NCBI GenBank assembly: GCA_014773175.1
Contig: VXCM01001537.1
Coordinates: 1-64,000, forward strand
Length of the DNA stretch: 64,000 nucleotides
Reading direction: 5' to 3'
Source: Lucifuga dentata
Lineage: Eukaryota; Chordata; Actinopteri; Ophidiiformes; Bythitidae
Shown here in pieces: positions 26,641-38,440 of the stretch (position 1 is the stretch's first letter; the number at the start of each line of letters is the position of its first letter). Both the position numbers and the translations under genes were made by a program. Below the pieces are notes generated by a model, which searched no databases, was not told the origin of the DNA, and saw only the letters and a list, made by a program, of their open reading frames with translations.

Positions 26641-28304
26641 TTGGCCAATCATCGATGAAGGCACATTTATGTCACACAAAAGCTGTCCGTGTTGTCTCAA
26701 AAAACAAGTGGTGCACGACCTCGCAAGTGACCCTCGAATTCTTCTGCAGCCCACTGTTTTGGCTGGAATTACATCACATTTTCCTCATAAGCATAAACCA
26801 AGCCTTAGCCATTCTGTAACAATGACCACCTTACTAGCCACTCTGACAAGCTTTGCCAACCTGCTTTTACTGGCCAGGCAAACTTAACCAAGCTACAACA
26901 CAGTAGATGAAAACAGGTTCAGGTCAGCATGCTATGCTCTGACTATTTGTACTCCAATTAAGCCAGATATGAGAACAAGATTCTGTTCCATTCTTGATTA
27001 TTCTGTTTTATTCTATTCTTCTACAATAGTAAGTTATTGACAAAAAAATTCTCAAATTTCCTCCAGACATGAAAATTTTTTATTCATATTTTCTTTCAAC
27101 TTGTCAACAGTGTCATAAAAATTTTACCATAGTTTCTCTAAAACATTTATATCACTGACGATTATTGCTTCAGAATGCATTATACAACAGTAAAAACTAC
27201 AATTTTGTAAGTCATAAGAAGGACATTTCCTGCAAGCGAGGAATGAATTTCTGCACACCTCTTATGGTTAATTATTTGGACATTGTGGTCTTGTTTGAGG
27301 TCAGAAAAGAGTTTTCATAGAGCAGCAAACATTCAGCTGTACTGTAAAGTAGGAAGTTTCAGAAGGTGCCTTTCAAAGATAAGGAGCAACCTTGGCCTCT
27401 AAAATACATCTATTGTTCACTTTCAGGCTCTTTCTTCAAACACAAACACTTCAGCAGGCAAACCGGACGCTTTTACAATTATTTCTCTGAGTGGAAATAT
27501 AATCATGAATATTTCTCTTTGCCAACTTTGTAGAAAAAATATATTTCCACCAACAGTGTGCCATTCAAAGCCAGCAGATGCTTCATGAGATTACGGTCAC
27601 TTCTCTAGAGTGTGTGTATTCCTGATTCAAGTCATGAGATAAGTCATGTATGCGATCATTTTTCAGGTGTCATTTTTTACTCATGGAGGCTGGATGCATC
27701 TTGTCTTGCCCGAAGACACAAAAAAAAGAAAAAAAAAAACCCCACATAGAGGCCCTGAGAGCATGTGGGATGAATGTCTCATCCTGGCTGAGGAGCAATG
27801 ATCCCATCCCCACCCCCACCTCCAAAAAACTTCACACACAGACCAAAGAGAGAAGGAAAACAAAAGTGCCCCGATGGAGCCTTGACTGATATCACAGATA
27901 GATTGTTGTGCGTTCCAAGGTGAATACTGAAAATAACTCAAATGCAGAAACATGCAGGGACATTCTGATCCCTGTTAGTCATTTAAAAACAACTAAATCC
28001 ATATTTCATCTCCCTGCTGACATTACAGAGAAACATTTAAGAAGCTATGTCTTCACCTGAAGAAGGAAATATTCCTGGATTCTGACAGTATGAATAAGAG
28101 TTTGAGAGTTATAACACAAGATAGGACAAGTAATAAGTATGGTATGTTTCTGCTAAATCAAACTGTAATTCTGTACAAGTACACTTTAATTTTTGTTCAT
28201 ACTTCAATTAAGACAAAAACATGGAGTACGATTTTGCGCTTCGCTGAGTAAACATAATTGCTTGATGAGAGGAAGTCTGTGAGGAGAGGAAATACATACC
28301 GGTA

Positions 28305-28462
28305 CATAAACTGACTTACAATCACATAATCCAGGTCTCTTTCCAACGTGCAGCAACTTTGATTTATGTTCATTTCAATTTGATTTTGGAGTTTACATAC
28401 ATTTGACAAAATGGACTTGTTGTCTCAAACAGATAAGAATCGAACGTGCATGTAAACATGCT
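28305..28462 (-). repeat. Repeat family 2 (MITE-like) fragment
   Basis: It shares TTTCAATTTGATTTTGGAGT, the GACAAAATGGACTTG segment and the terminal GTGCATGTAAACATGCTGA with the family 2 right arm. A poly-A tract broken by N at 28498 follows closely. Confidence 0.5.
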
Positions 28463-28480
28463 GAGTGAAAAGCAGATATC

Positions 28481-28514
28481 AAAAAAAAAAAAAAAAANAA
28501 AAAAAAAAAAAAAA
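28481..28514. repeat. Poly-A tract broken by N at 28498
   Basis: An A homopolymer lies on both sides of one N; it is an assembly joint in a homopolymer. Confidence 0.85.
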
Positions 28515-30397
28515 GAACAACACACGATACACTCCCACAAATATGTAAGTCTATAACAAATAACAAGTACACACAGAGGAGCTTTGGTGTGAGTATCTGA
28601 GCCTGTCTCTCAACAATGAGACAGCGGTCGTGTATCGAGTTGTTATCAAATTCACATGAACCACTTTGACAGTCTCCAGACATGAGATTAAAGGTATTTG
28701 GGATGAGCTACCCAAAACCTTTTGTGAATGTAAGGATGAGATCCAAAGTCAGCTTCAACAACAAAGGATGGATGTTATTTTCTATGTGGTGATTAAAAAA
28801 AGTGAAGGTGATATTTGAGCAGAGGTATTATTATGAAAATGATCCGTGCTGACTTGCTGAGGCCCTGGGATGAGTTGGAACTGGAGGGCTGCTGGCATTG
28901 ACTGAGCAGATCATTCCTTTCTTTATCTCACATGCATTCTTCTGACTCATTTCAATAGCCATTCTTCACTGAAGAGCCCCCTTCACTGCCGTTCACACTT
29001 CTTGTGGTTTGTATGCTAAGTGGCTCACGGATCTTTTGTATTCATAGTTGATAGCGATCTGAATCCTCACAGCACATACTGCAGAGACCCTGCTGGAGCA
29101 AAAAAGCTTTATTCATTTTAAGGAGTGAAATCTCTTTGTTGAATTCCTTCAAAATGCTAAGCTCCAGGTACACAAACTCAACAAATGACAAAAGTTAAAC
29201 TGCAGGAGCAGGCTGGTTATCATCGAGCACAGATAATCATACATAAATATGTTCCTGAAAATAAATCTTTGATCCCAGTTGTGAAAAAGTTGGCAAAGCC
29301 TGTTGCTGTGCACATTTACTCATCAAATATGCAGCACACAAAGTAAATAGTAGAGAAGGGATGATGCTGCATGGAACTAAAATGAACTAAAAAAAATTAG
29401 AACTTAATAATCTAAATAAGTAAGTTGGTCTAAAAATGTGCTTGAAAGATTTTAATTACATCAGACCTGTTTTAGAATCCAGAAACATTTCAAATTATTG
29501 CAGTACTTCCAAATAAAATGACATAAATGTAATTGAATGCAAAATATTTTATTATAATTTTCTCAAAAACTTCCAAAGACTTGATGAGTTTTGATGTCAT
29601 ACCTCTCAAGAAAAGGCTTAATGCATCCACAAGGCACGAACAAAAGAGAAATGAGAACAAAATTTGAGTGATAAATTGTCTATTAATACCAATGGAATAA
29701 TATGTTTTTGAAAGTTGCATTACTTTTTATATTATTAACAGAATGTGTGCTATATCTTGAGTTTGCTCACAATTATAGTTGTTTCATGTAAGAACATGAA
29801 AGTGAGTCAATGCCACACATTTGGATTAAAGCAAAAGCTTCATAATTCAAATCTCACAAAAGCGAAAAACTATCATGGTACTTTTAAGGGAAATGTAAGT
29901 TTTCTCAAGGAAGTTAAGAAAGCTTTTTTGGAAAATTTCTGAAAACTTCAAAAAACAACTTCAGAAAGTGAGTCAGTGGAAGTTCCCCTCAGTAGTGAAA
30001 GTGATTTTGGGAATGTAAAAGAATTAAATGACGTCCATAATTCAGTTCACAGATTAAATCCATGAGCTGCTCGCAGACTGATAACAGAGCGCCTGTGCAC
30101 GTCTGAATGGCGTTGATAAGAGCATCATACCAATACAGAGACCTTTCTCTGAGCTGCAGATGCCTTCTGTTCCTCTCCTCAGGAGACCATCAGACAGAAC
30201 TGAGAACACACAGAACACACACACTATTCATCTGGCTGTGCTAAGCTCTAAGAAGTGCTTATTACATGTACTTACACCTAATGAGGGCATGTTCTTATAT
30301 TTATGAATGCTAAAGTACTGCTGATTATAAGATTACTGAGTCATTCTTTTGTTCTATATTGTATTAATCTATGATATTAAAGATTAAAATCAATACC

Positions 30398-30434
30398 TTT
30401 TTTTTTTTTTTTTTTTNTTTTTTTTTTTTTTTTT
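30398..30434. repeat. Poly-T tract broken by N at 30417
   Basis: A T homopolymer lies on both sides of one N; it is an assembly joint in a homopolymer. Confidence 0.85.
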
Positions 30435-30834
30435 GTCCTGAGTACTCATTGCTTTTCAGTGAAACAGTATTGATATTAATGAAGCCTTGATGTCTGTAGG
30501 TGGCACTCTTTTCTCTGTCTACCTCTTTGCTTGTCATGTTAACTAACCAGTTCTAACTACAGCTTTTCTAAATAAATTGAATATGATTAACATTTCTCAC
30601 ACTGAAGGGGATTATGCAGAGCAAAGACCTGAGAACAGCAGACATAAAAGCTTCATGAATCACTATTTACTAAATATGCTGCATCACCAGCTGGAAAAAT
30701 TCAGCACTAGGACGACGTGTCACAGTCATATAGTGGAGTGTGGAGTAGAGTGGGTGTGGAGGTCAGGGTGGCAGAAGGCTGCAGAACATCACAGGTGTGG
30801 GTTCATGTCCCACCTCATACTACTTATATTTTAA

Positions 30835-31308
30835 TGCTGAGTTCATTGTGAACTCAGAACTCCAAATTTCTGTCTTCTGACTTGAAAAACTCCAAGAAAA
30901 TGCCCCCACAACTCTAAGTGGCTCACAGATCTTTTGTATTCCAACTTGAAAAATCAGACAAGCTTTACCAATCCTGAGTTCAGGAATTACGTCATTTCAA
31001 CATGGCTGCTCACACCATCAACAGTAATTTCTCCATTTATAAATAGAGTTAAGAAGCATTTTCTTTAAATCAATAATCATACGGACACAGTAACTGGTTA
31101 AAAATATAACATTGGCAATGCAGTAACTGTTTTGAAATGGTAAATAGCTCATAAATGTTAAAACGTAGCTTCCTTAGGTTTGACGGCAAGAGTTTTCATG
31201 AAGGCAACCATGTTGTCTCCCACTTTGTTTAGCTCAAATGCACAGTGGTCATAAACGACACAATTCCGAGTTCTGACTTCCCAGCTCCGAGGTACAATGA
31301 ATGCAGCA
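30835..31308. mobile_element. Repeat family 3, short non-autonomous element
   Basis: The left end TGCTGAGTTCATTGT is answered at the right end by ACAATGAATGCAGCA. This gives inverted termini of about 15 bp with one or two mismatches, plus looser similarity further inwards. The span is about 474 bp and has no coding frame. The length and ends fit a hAT-like non-autonomous transposon, but no 8-bp target-site duplication is evident. Only one copy is seen in this window. Confidence 0.45.
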
Positions 31309-31309
31309 T

Positions 31310-33060
31310 AATTACTTTACAATGACCTCAAACATTTTTTGACCTTAAAGATACACTCCGTAATTTTGTTACAGTGCCCAACAGTGGCTCCGAATCCCAA
31401 AACATCCTCCAGTCACTGCTAATGTGCTGAAATGAACTGAAAACCTCATCAGAGAGCTCGGAACTATAATGTAATCAAAGCGTGTTACTTTAACAAACTA
31501 ATAGTTGTTTAACATTAATCATAACTTGACCAGTTTATCTGCCATTGTATAGAAAAACTCATGATAGTGGGTGTTTTGCAACAACTGAAGAAAAGTATTA
31601 TGTTTCCCTCAAAACATAATTTCTCAATTACTTATTTAAATGACAATGTGATGTTTTGTGTAGCTAAGCAACTCTATTGATTTCTGATGGGTATGTGTTC
31701 ATGTGGCTCACTGGGAGGTGACATAAATGGAATCAATGATGCACATAGTTTCATTCTATCAATCACTGCTATCACATATCAAAGACATGAAAGAGCATTT
31801 GCAGGCCAAATGGTGCATATTTGGTTTCAGACAACCCACAACTTTGTCTGCAAAGCTCCCAGTGAAGGAGGGTGGGGAGTTTGGCGTGGCCTGGCCCTGT
31901 CATCACTGCTTAACTGAAATCAGAGCGGCTGGTGAGGGTGTGAGAGAATGAATCCTCTGCACACTGAGGCTACAAGCAGCTTGATAGAAACCCCACATTA
32001 TAGAGTGTGTGGTTCTTTTCAAATCCAGGAGGGGTCATTTAGTACTTGGGTGTGTAGACATAACAGTACTTGAAAAGTGACAGGGTGTGTATAAAGGTGA
32101 GAACAGATACAGACCTCCGCTGATAAAAACTGTCATCAGACACAATTATGAAGTGATTTGTAAAGAGAAATATGAGGCTGGAAGAACACCCTGAAAGAGT
32201 GTTCTGTCACTCCTCTCTGTGCTGGAGGAGGCGAGGATGTGACTGCTGAGCTGAAAATATCTTCACAGAAGTGTGTGGAATTACTCTAATATTCTAGTTA
32301 CTGTATTTTCCTACAGGGACATGAAGCGTGTCCGTGGAGCTCATTAGATAGTTTTTACTGATATCAGTGCAGTCAGTTTCTTTCAGGGACTTAATACTGG
32401 TTGTCTTGCATTTTCATAATATTGACTCATAGTGACTTTACCAGATTTTATAGCATTTTTATATGCTAGTATAACATTCTAACAACACTGTAATATTCCT
32501 GTGCTGATCTTTATTAGGTCAGTGGCACTTAACATTGATTTAATAATAAACTTATCACAATGATTGGAATTACATCTCCTACAATATTCCAATTTCTATA
32601 GATTATTTATTTATTTTTATTTACTTTGTTTGTTAGTTAGTATTGTGTGATTTCCAGTGGTAATGCTGTAGCATTAATTTGTGTATACTTTTTTTTTGTA
32701 GCACTTTCAACAGGCATAAAAATAAAAGTCCAAACAAAACACAGTTTTAATAGACCAAAGTTAATAAAATTGGTAGAATAATGGGAATTAAATAGAATAA
32801 AAATCATAAAAATGAAAGAGAATAAAATAGGTAATAGGTAACAGGTTTTTTTTTTTAAAAGAGCTAATTTTTTTTTAATGCCTTGTAAAAATGAGTTTTA
32901 AGAAGAGACTTAACACGCTGGCTGGGAGTTCTGTAGCTGAGATGTGTTAAATAGTTGTGATCTTAGTTAGAGGATCATTGTTTTAACTCTGTGTATAATA
33001 TTCTTTTTATAATGCTCCTGTAGTTGTGAAATATACAGAACTACTGTAAACTTCTGCACT
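31310..33060. other. Intergenic DNA upstream of the cxcr4 promoter
   Basis: No exon is recognised. The segment from about 32690 to 32960 is A-rich, with repeated ATAAAA-type words and a stretch like AAAATGAGTTTTAAGAAGAG. This suits a decayed LINE tail. The rest is unremarkable AT-rich DNA. Confidence 0.45.
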
Positions 33061-33496
33061 TCCCGTTGCACACGTGATGTTGTAACGTTCGTCAAAACAC
33101 ACCAGAAATCAGTGTGAACGCCTCACTTTGCGCTGTCTGACAATTCATCCCACAACAAACACATTAAACGCGGTAAACCTCTTACTCATCCGTCCCTGCG
33201 GCTGTTACATGCGGTTCGGACGTTTCGGTGGCGGGTTGTCTGTTAACAGACGCAGAATCTTTGTCATAGTTTTAGCTGACGCCCTTCACTCTGACAAACA
33301 GTGCCATCTGTTTGTTTTTATAGTAGGACCGTTTTGGAGACAGGCGCATGCTGCGGGGTGTCGCTCCTCCTCATTGCGGGGGGGGNGGGGGGGGGGGGAA
33401 GCGACGCTATTTATCTGGGAGGCCCCGGAGCCAACCGACAGACCACGGTGCTGAGGAGGTACACGAACATACAGGTCTCTAAATAACGTTATCAAC
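33060..33496 (+). promoter_or_regulatory. cxcr4: cxcr4 promoter and 5' UTR
   Basis: Immediately upstream of the start codon the DNA becomes CpG-rich compared with the surrounding AT-rich sequence. Visible elements are an E-box/HRE-like CACGTG at 33071-33076, a long G-run at 33379-33398 broken by an N at 33386, and a TATA-like CTATTTATC at 33407-33415. The GGAGGCCCCGGAG segment after it could hold the transcription start. The E-box core ACGTG overlaps the HIF response element consensus; hypoxia induction of CXCR4 is known in mammals, but its use here is inference. The N lies in the core promoter, so that base count is unreliable. Confidence 0.6.
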
Positions 33497-33514
33497 ATGG
33501 ACTTGACTTTCGAG
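33497..33514 (+). CDS. cxcr4: cxcr4 coding exon 1
   Basis: The exon encodes only MDLTFE, then donor GTAAGT. The preceding bases ATCAAC give an acceptable start context. A tiny first coding exon followed by a phase-0 intron is the family layout. Confidence 0.92.
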
Positions 33515-33886
33515 GTAAGTTCTGCTTCAGATTTAATATTTTACTGTTAATACAGTATAAATAATTTATTAATTAGAAATTAACTTCTGAATGACTACAG
33601 AATACATACAAGGGAAATAACATGAGCAACTTGGGGAAAATGTGTTTAGATTACTCATATTATCAACTGTACAAATTGGTCAGTATGCATTTTTAATTAA
33701 ACAGAAATTTGATTTTGTTATGAAATGTTATAAAGTATAATTTCTGACTGACGAAGCCCTTTGGATGGATGGTGAAACGTTTCAGAATTAAAAACTTGAA
33801 TCCAGTTGACTTGACTGAGTTTCCTATAACTTATCTACCACCTGGATGACTGAGAATCTTCGTCAAAACGTTATGAAATATCTTTT

Positions 33887-33922
<36 letters not shown>

Positions 33923-33954
33923 TNTCTTCGTCAAAACGTTATGAAATATCTTTT

Positions 33955-33998
<44 letters not shown>

Positions 33999-35146
33999 TT
34001 TAACCTTTTTGTCCTTTCTTCTTTCAGCTGGACGATTTCATTGGCAACAGCTCAGACAACAGCTCTGATGAGTCTGTAGACTTTGACCTGGAGATGCAGG
34101 AGCTCTGTACCAGAGAGCTCAGCACTGACTTCAACAAGATCTTCCTACCTACCATTTATGGAATAATCTTCATTCTGGGGATTATTGGCAATGGATTAGT
34201 CATCGTTGTCATGGGCTACCAAAAAAAAGTCAAAACGATGACCGACAAGTACCGGCTCCATCTCTCTGTGGCTGACCTGCTGTTTGTCGTCACGCTGCCC
34301 TTCTGGGCTGTGGATGCAGCCAGCAGTTGGTACTTTGGAAGTTTTCTGTGTGTGTCTGTACACGTGATCTACACAGTCAACCTGTACAGCAGCGTGTTGA
34401 TCCTGGCCTTCATCAGTCTCGACAGATACTTGGCAGTGGTGCGGGCCACCAACAGTCAAGCCACAAGGAAGCTGCTGGCAAACAGGGTGATCTACGTGGG
34501 CGTGTGGCTGCCTGCAGCCTTTCTGACTGTACCTGACCTGGTGTTTGCCCGAATGCAAGACACACGAAGCTCAAACCTTTTATTCACCACGGAGGACAGC
34601 TTGGAGACTGCAGAATCCAGGGTCATCTGCCAGCGCATTTACCCGTATGAGTCCAGTGACATATGGACGGCTGTTTTCCGCTTCCAGCACATCCTGGTGG
34701 GCTTTGTGCTGCCTGGTCTGGTCATCCTCATCTGCTACTGTATCATCATCACCAAGCTGTCACAGGGCTCCAAAGGCCAGGCACTGAAGAAGAAAGCGCT
34801 GAAGACCACAGTCATCCTCATCTTGTGCTTTTTCTGCTGCTGGCTGCCTTACTGTGTGGGCATCTTTGTGGATACCCTCATGATACTGAATGTGGTTCCC
34901 CCCAGTTGTGAACTGGAAAAAGCAGTGGAGAAGTGGATTTCTATCACAGAGGCCCTGGCTTATTTTCACTGCTGCCTCAACCCCATTCTCTATGCTTTCC
35001 TGGGAGTCAAATTTAAGAAATCAGCCAAGAGCGTGCTGACTGTCAGCAGCAGATCAAGTCAGAAAGTGAATCTCATGACTAGAAAGCGAGGGCCAATTTC
35101 ATCCGTGTCTACCGAGTCTGAGTCATCAAGTGTTTTATCCAGTTAA
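33497..35146 (+). CDS. cxcr4: C-X-C chemokine receptor type 4 (two coding exons)
   Basis: Coding exons are 33497-33514 and 34028-35146, giving 378 residues with a 513-bp phase-0 intron after codon 6, the same layout as vertebrate CXCR4. The product is a class A GPCR of the plasma membrane that binds Cxcl12 and couples to Gi to direct cell migration. Approximate helices: TM1 44-71, TM2 80-103, TM3 114-144, TM4 158-180, TM5 220-249, TM6 264-294, TM7 309-333. DRY is at 138-140, CWLP at 277-280 and NPILY at 324-328. Disulfide cysteines are at 33/300 and 114/207. Sequons are at N13 and N17. The tail is Ser-rich and ends near [14 protein letters not shown]. It is 26 residues longer than human: 5 in the N-terminus, 19 in extracellular loop 2 and 2 in intracellular loop 3. 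The N-terminus resembles the teleost b paralogue more than a, but this is recall, not a tree. Confidence 0.97.
33744..33866. repeat. Dispersed repeat fragment in the cxcr4 intron
   Basis: Segments such as GGATGGTGAAACGTTTCAGA and ACCTGGATGACTGAGAATCT are familiar from an abundant fish retroposon. A related piece, CTGGGTGACTGAGGCTCTTC, lies at about 48143 in dars1. It sits inside the only intron of cxcr4, next to a TTTC microsatellite. Identification is from recall. Confidence 0.45.
33857..33999. repeat. (TTTC)n microsatellite with duplicated overlap at N33924
   Basis: A unique lead of about 33 bp beginning TCTTCGTCAAAACG, plus a TTTC run, occupies 33857-33923 and recurs from 33925. The second TTTC run is longer. 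The exact duplication of the unique lead around one N indicates an unmerged contig overlap in the cxcr4 intron, so the 513-bp intron length is overstated. Confidence 0.85.
34028..35146 (+). CDS. cxcr4: cxcr4 coding exon 2
   Basis: It begins after a pyrimidine-rich tract and the acceptor TTTCAG at 34022-34027, and continues in frame from exon 1 through all seven helices to TAA. The reading frame is open for 372 codons. The internal ATG at 34094 is residue 29, not the start. Open frames on other strands inside it are shadows. Confidence 0.97.
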   Translation: MDDFIGNSSDNSSDESVDFDLEMQELCTRELSTDFNKIFLPTIYGIIFILGIIGNGLVIVVMGYQKKVKTMTDKYRLHLSVADLLFVVTLPFWAVDAASSWYFGSFLCVSVHVIYTVNLYSSVLILAFISLDRYLAVVRATNSQATRKLLANRVIYVGVWLPAAFLTVPDLVFARMQDTRSSNLLFTTEDSLETAESRVICQRIYPYESSDIWTAVFRFQHILVGFVLPGLVILICYCIIITKLSQGSKGQALKKKALKTTVILILCFFCCWLPYCVGIFVDTLMILNVVPPSCELEKAVEKWISITEALAYFHCCLNPILYAFLGVKFKKSAKSVLTVSSRSSQKVNLMTRKRGPISSVSTESESSSVLSS

Positions 35147-35586
35147 GAACTGGAATCTCTCACCTCTTACTCTCAGGACAAATTAAGCTTTAATTTTCCA
35201 CGAACTTACTACATATGTATAGATGTAAAAAAAAAAAAAAAAGAGTTTTCATACATTTTGATGTCTTGGTTACTGCAATAATTTGCATTGTGATTGTATT
35301 TTGTTCTTGTTGAATTTTTTGTAATTTTTATTCTCTTCAAAGCAGATCATGTTCTTGTGCACAATCCAGATTCATTTTCACTGTTGTCACCTTTTCTTAT
35401 TAAAATTCATCCATACGATGCCTTGTCTGTTTTCAGGGATGGTAGCTGCTTTTGGAAATCTGTACATATTTTGTAGCATTCGTGTCCTCGCACTTAAGTT
35501 GTGTGGTTATCTGAAAGATATTATTTATTGCTGTCTCTCACACTGGAAGTTTTGTAAAATTTAGACAAATACATGCTGCTTTTTTC

Positions 35587-35590
<4 letters not shown>
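35147..35590 (+). other. cxcr4: cxcr4 3' UTR (extent inferred)
   Basis: AT-rich non-coding sequence follows the stop. An ATTAAA at 35399-35404 could serve as a polyadenylation signal. No canonical AATAAA with a clear downstream GT-rich element is seen before the T-run at 35590, so the true 3' end is unsettled. Confidence 0.4.
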
Positions 35591-35624
<34 letters not shown>

Positions 35625-35660
35625 NCGTGGGGGTTGAGGTGTGTGTGTGGGGGGGGAAGG
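35590..35660. repeat. Poly-T tract, N at 35625, then G-rich stretch
   Basis: About 35 T precede a single N, then a GT/G-rich segment begins. This is an assembly joint at a homopolymer, so flanking continuity is less certain here. Confidence 0.75.
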
Positions 35661-38220
35661 TGTCTCCAAACACAAATGTCTCCACCTGATCAGACTGAAA
35701 AGCAGAAGGACGGAGCAGGCAGGCCTGTAATTGCAAGAACATCTGTGCACTTTTACATCTTAAGCAGCCATGACACAAAAGCTAAGATCTTCAGGTTTAA
35801 TTAGTACCCATATGGCTCCTTAACAAAGAAAATAGCATGTTAAGTCCCCTTTAACTTTTTCTTTGTTTGCATTTGGTAAGACATATAACCTCTATTATAT
35901 TTAGCTTGTAAACTACTGTGATCCTTGTCCACCAAACAAAATGGGTCAACGGGTCAACTTTCCCATTGCTGCACTCACAAAACATCTAATACTATTCAGA
36001 TTGTGTTGTATAGCTTTTGTTGAGCTTGTTGGCAATATATCACTGGCTGTAAATCTTCTAGAATTAAGTCTTATCAAGTGACAAGATAAGACATAAAATA
36101 ATGAATTTTCAAACAAACAGTGTTTTTCTGTGGTGTTTTGTCTGCTGAGCAGATTTAAGGGTAATCCAGGTGATAGTGCTGTTCAGGGAGACCAAAGGAA
36201 GCAGAAAACAATAGATTTCAAGGAGAGTAAAGGCATTTAAATGGGCTGCTGTGCATTGCAGTGCATTCATTCAAGACTCCAGCAGTGACACATTTCCATT
36301 TCTTTACATTTAAAAAAGGTGTTAAGTGGCCCCATCAAGCCACAAGGTCAATGAATATTTTGGGCTCTAGTTTCTCACAATGAAACAGGATAAAACATGA
36401 GGTGCTTTTTCAGTTGGAAATGTTCTGAAAAGATTCATCATTAGCATAAAGCTCAGCTGCCTGAGCTGCTGCAGGGAGAGACGAAAGATTTACACTTCAC
36501 TGCATTCAGCTCCATCCTCTTCATCTGCTTCTTTTACTCAGGAAAGCTCACCAGTGGACGCAAGGCTTAAGGATCATGTCAGCCATGTTCATAATGTTGT
36601 TGGCAAGATGGAACAGATAGATACAGAATTTTATTTGGTCTACTTACTGGATTACACACTGCATGGACATGTTGGAAATATAGTGGTCTAGATCAGATAT
36701 CAAACATTGTTCAATCAATGTCATTATGGGTTTTAAAATGGTAAAGATATACCATCTACATGAAATAAACACTGCCCTATCTTGGCAGCAGCTACTTTTC
36801 CTGAAAGAATTCTGTTGGCAGTTCTTCAAATGCTGAATTTACAGAGGCTTCTTAACCTTGAAACATTGAATCTTTCTGTATTTTTGTTCTTCTCATGAAA
36901 TCAGAAAATTGGCACAAAATTTTTTGTATTATTAATGGCAATCCAGTAGGTTCAGCATACAGTTTTAAAAGCCATGCCAATCAAACTGTGAAGCATGCTT
37001 TTGAAAACGTACATTACACCACAGTTTCACTCAAATCGAGCTATACAAATGGATATGACTTCAGGATGGAAAAATGGGTGAATGCAAGAATTAAGAACGT
37101 TCTGGTTTAAGAGCTACATACACATAGTACAGTATAATGAGATTTAATTCAAAAGAGGAACACTGTAGTGTAGAGGGAAGAGTCCTTTAGTCCACTATAT
37201 TTCCATATCATTTGTTTCAGACTGACTGATTAGGTGGCTCTAATGGATATAACTTGGACCATTTCTCTAAATTGGCAATTGTCATAATGATAAAAACATA
37301 TCTATGCTTTGATCCAAATTGTCCAAAGAGCCAGTTTGAGTGCACTAAGTCTTCATGGCCCCCTTAGGAATTAAGCTTTAATTCATCATGACAGCTTTTT
37401 GTTCTTTCAGTGTGGGTAGGAAACTGCTCAGCAACACAAACACTGCTTAATCTGCACTATCAACTTACAGAACTGTTTATTTTAGGCTTACCTTTCTGAT
37501 ATGATTAGAATACTTGTCTCATACAAAACATATAATCTTCCCAACTGCATAAATCCAACCTCTCTAACATCCAATACATCAGATATCAAACTCATAAATT
37601 AAATCTTTTGTGCTGTATTGAAGTGCTCTGAAAGATTTTCTTGTTTGCTTTGATGGGTTAAAGGCCAAAGCAGTTGAAATTGTCAGGAAATACTTTTTGC
37701 TGGTGATTCATTAACTATGTGTTTTCACTGCAAAGATTCAAACTGGAATTTGTGATCACTTTCCATGCTGGTTGGGCCAAATGTACAGTGAGTTTTCTTT
37801 TTTAGATGCTTTAAAATTATATGTAACAGTAAATATGCTAAGGAAATTTGGAAGAAAAACCAGGAATGAAAGGAACACACGAGGCTCCTTTTGGGCGCTG
37901 ACCACTAATATTGACTTGAGTGTTTTTTTGGAAAGTGAGCAGCAGGAAGACTGTTTCCTGCATCAGGAGCTCCTGTGGCCAACAGCCTGAGAAAAAGTTG
38001 AATGAACCCCCAACTGTAGCCAAGCCACCATAGCTTGCTGTGCATGGACAGTGGCACAAAGGCTACGCTATTCATAGCCTCACTCAATGCGCTCGACCAA
38101 AGGTGTGAAAGTAATTTCATGGATAGTGGCACTTAGTGAGCTGTGGACTCTGAAAAGAGCCCACAAAGTAGCAGTTATAATACAATTACTGTATGTTTCT
38201 GTGCTGTTGTGTGAGTATTA
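35661..38220. other. cxcr4-dars1 spacer, no gene seen
   Basis: AT-rich DNA with only short unmatched open frames. No exon, RNA gene or distinct repeat family is recognised in this stretch. Confidence 0.5.
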
Positions 38221-38224
38221 TTGA

Positions 38225-38263
38225 TTTAGTTACACTAAAGTTAAAAACTTTAGTGTAACTAAA
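38225..38263. repeat. Perfect 18-bp inverted repeat, 3-nt loop
   Basis: Arm 38225-38242 is the exact reverse complement of 38246-38263, with AAA between them. It is AT-rich and lies in the cxcr4-dars1 spacer. It has no T-run or gene context that would make it a known signal. Confidence 0.8.
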
Positions 38264-38440
38264 GTTCATGTTATTTGTGTGTGCCAATATGTTTGTGCTG
38301 CAGAGGTTCTCAAGCTTTTTTCCATGTTAAAGGACTTTAATTCCAAACCATGATTTGACAAACATCTTACACTAACAACCTCCACCTGATATTTTTTTTT
38401 GTCTTTATATCATGCTATTAGTAAACCCCGTTTTTGTTTG

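Larger units (their letters stand above)
26650..30370. other. Intergenic DNA, no gene seen
   Basis: AT-rich sequence with an A-run at 27719-27739, a family 2 fragment at 28305-28462 and a poly-A/N joint at 28498. No coding exon or RNA gene is recognised. The remaining open frames are short and of ordinary background composition. Confidence 0.5.

Noticed and set aside
30700..30825. tRNA-like B-box word (GGGTTCATGTCCC) near 30800
   Set aside because: No cloverleaf can be folded around it and no A box is placed correctly; at most it is a decayed SINE head.
1..33060. mir-128 or other microRNA known from the human CXCR4-R3HDM1 region
   Set aside because: The mature-sequence start TCACAGTGAACC was looked for on the plus strand and not noticed, and no conserved long hairpin was recognised.
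33857..33999. Apparent tandem duplication in the cxcr4 intron
   Set aside because: The two copies are separated by a single N and match the artefact pattern seen elsewhere in the window.
34196..34558. 120-codon open frame on the minus strand within cxcr4
   Set aside because: It is antisense to the conserved receptor exon, has no family resemblance and is explained by codon constraint on the opposite strand.
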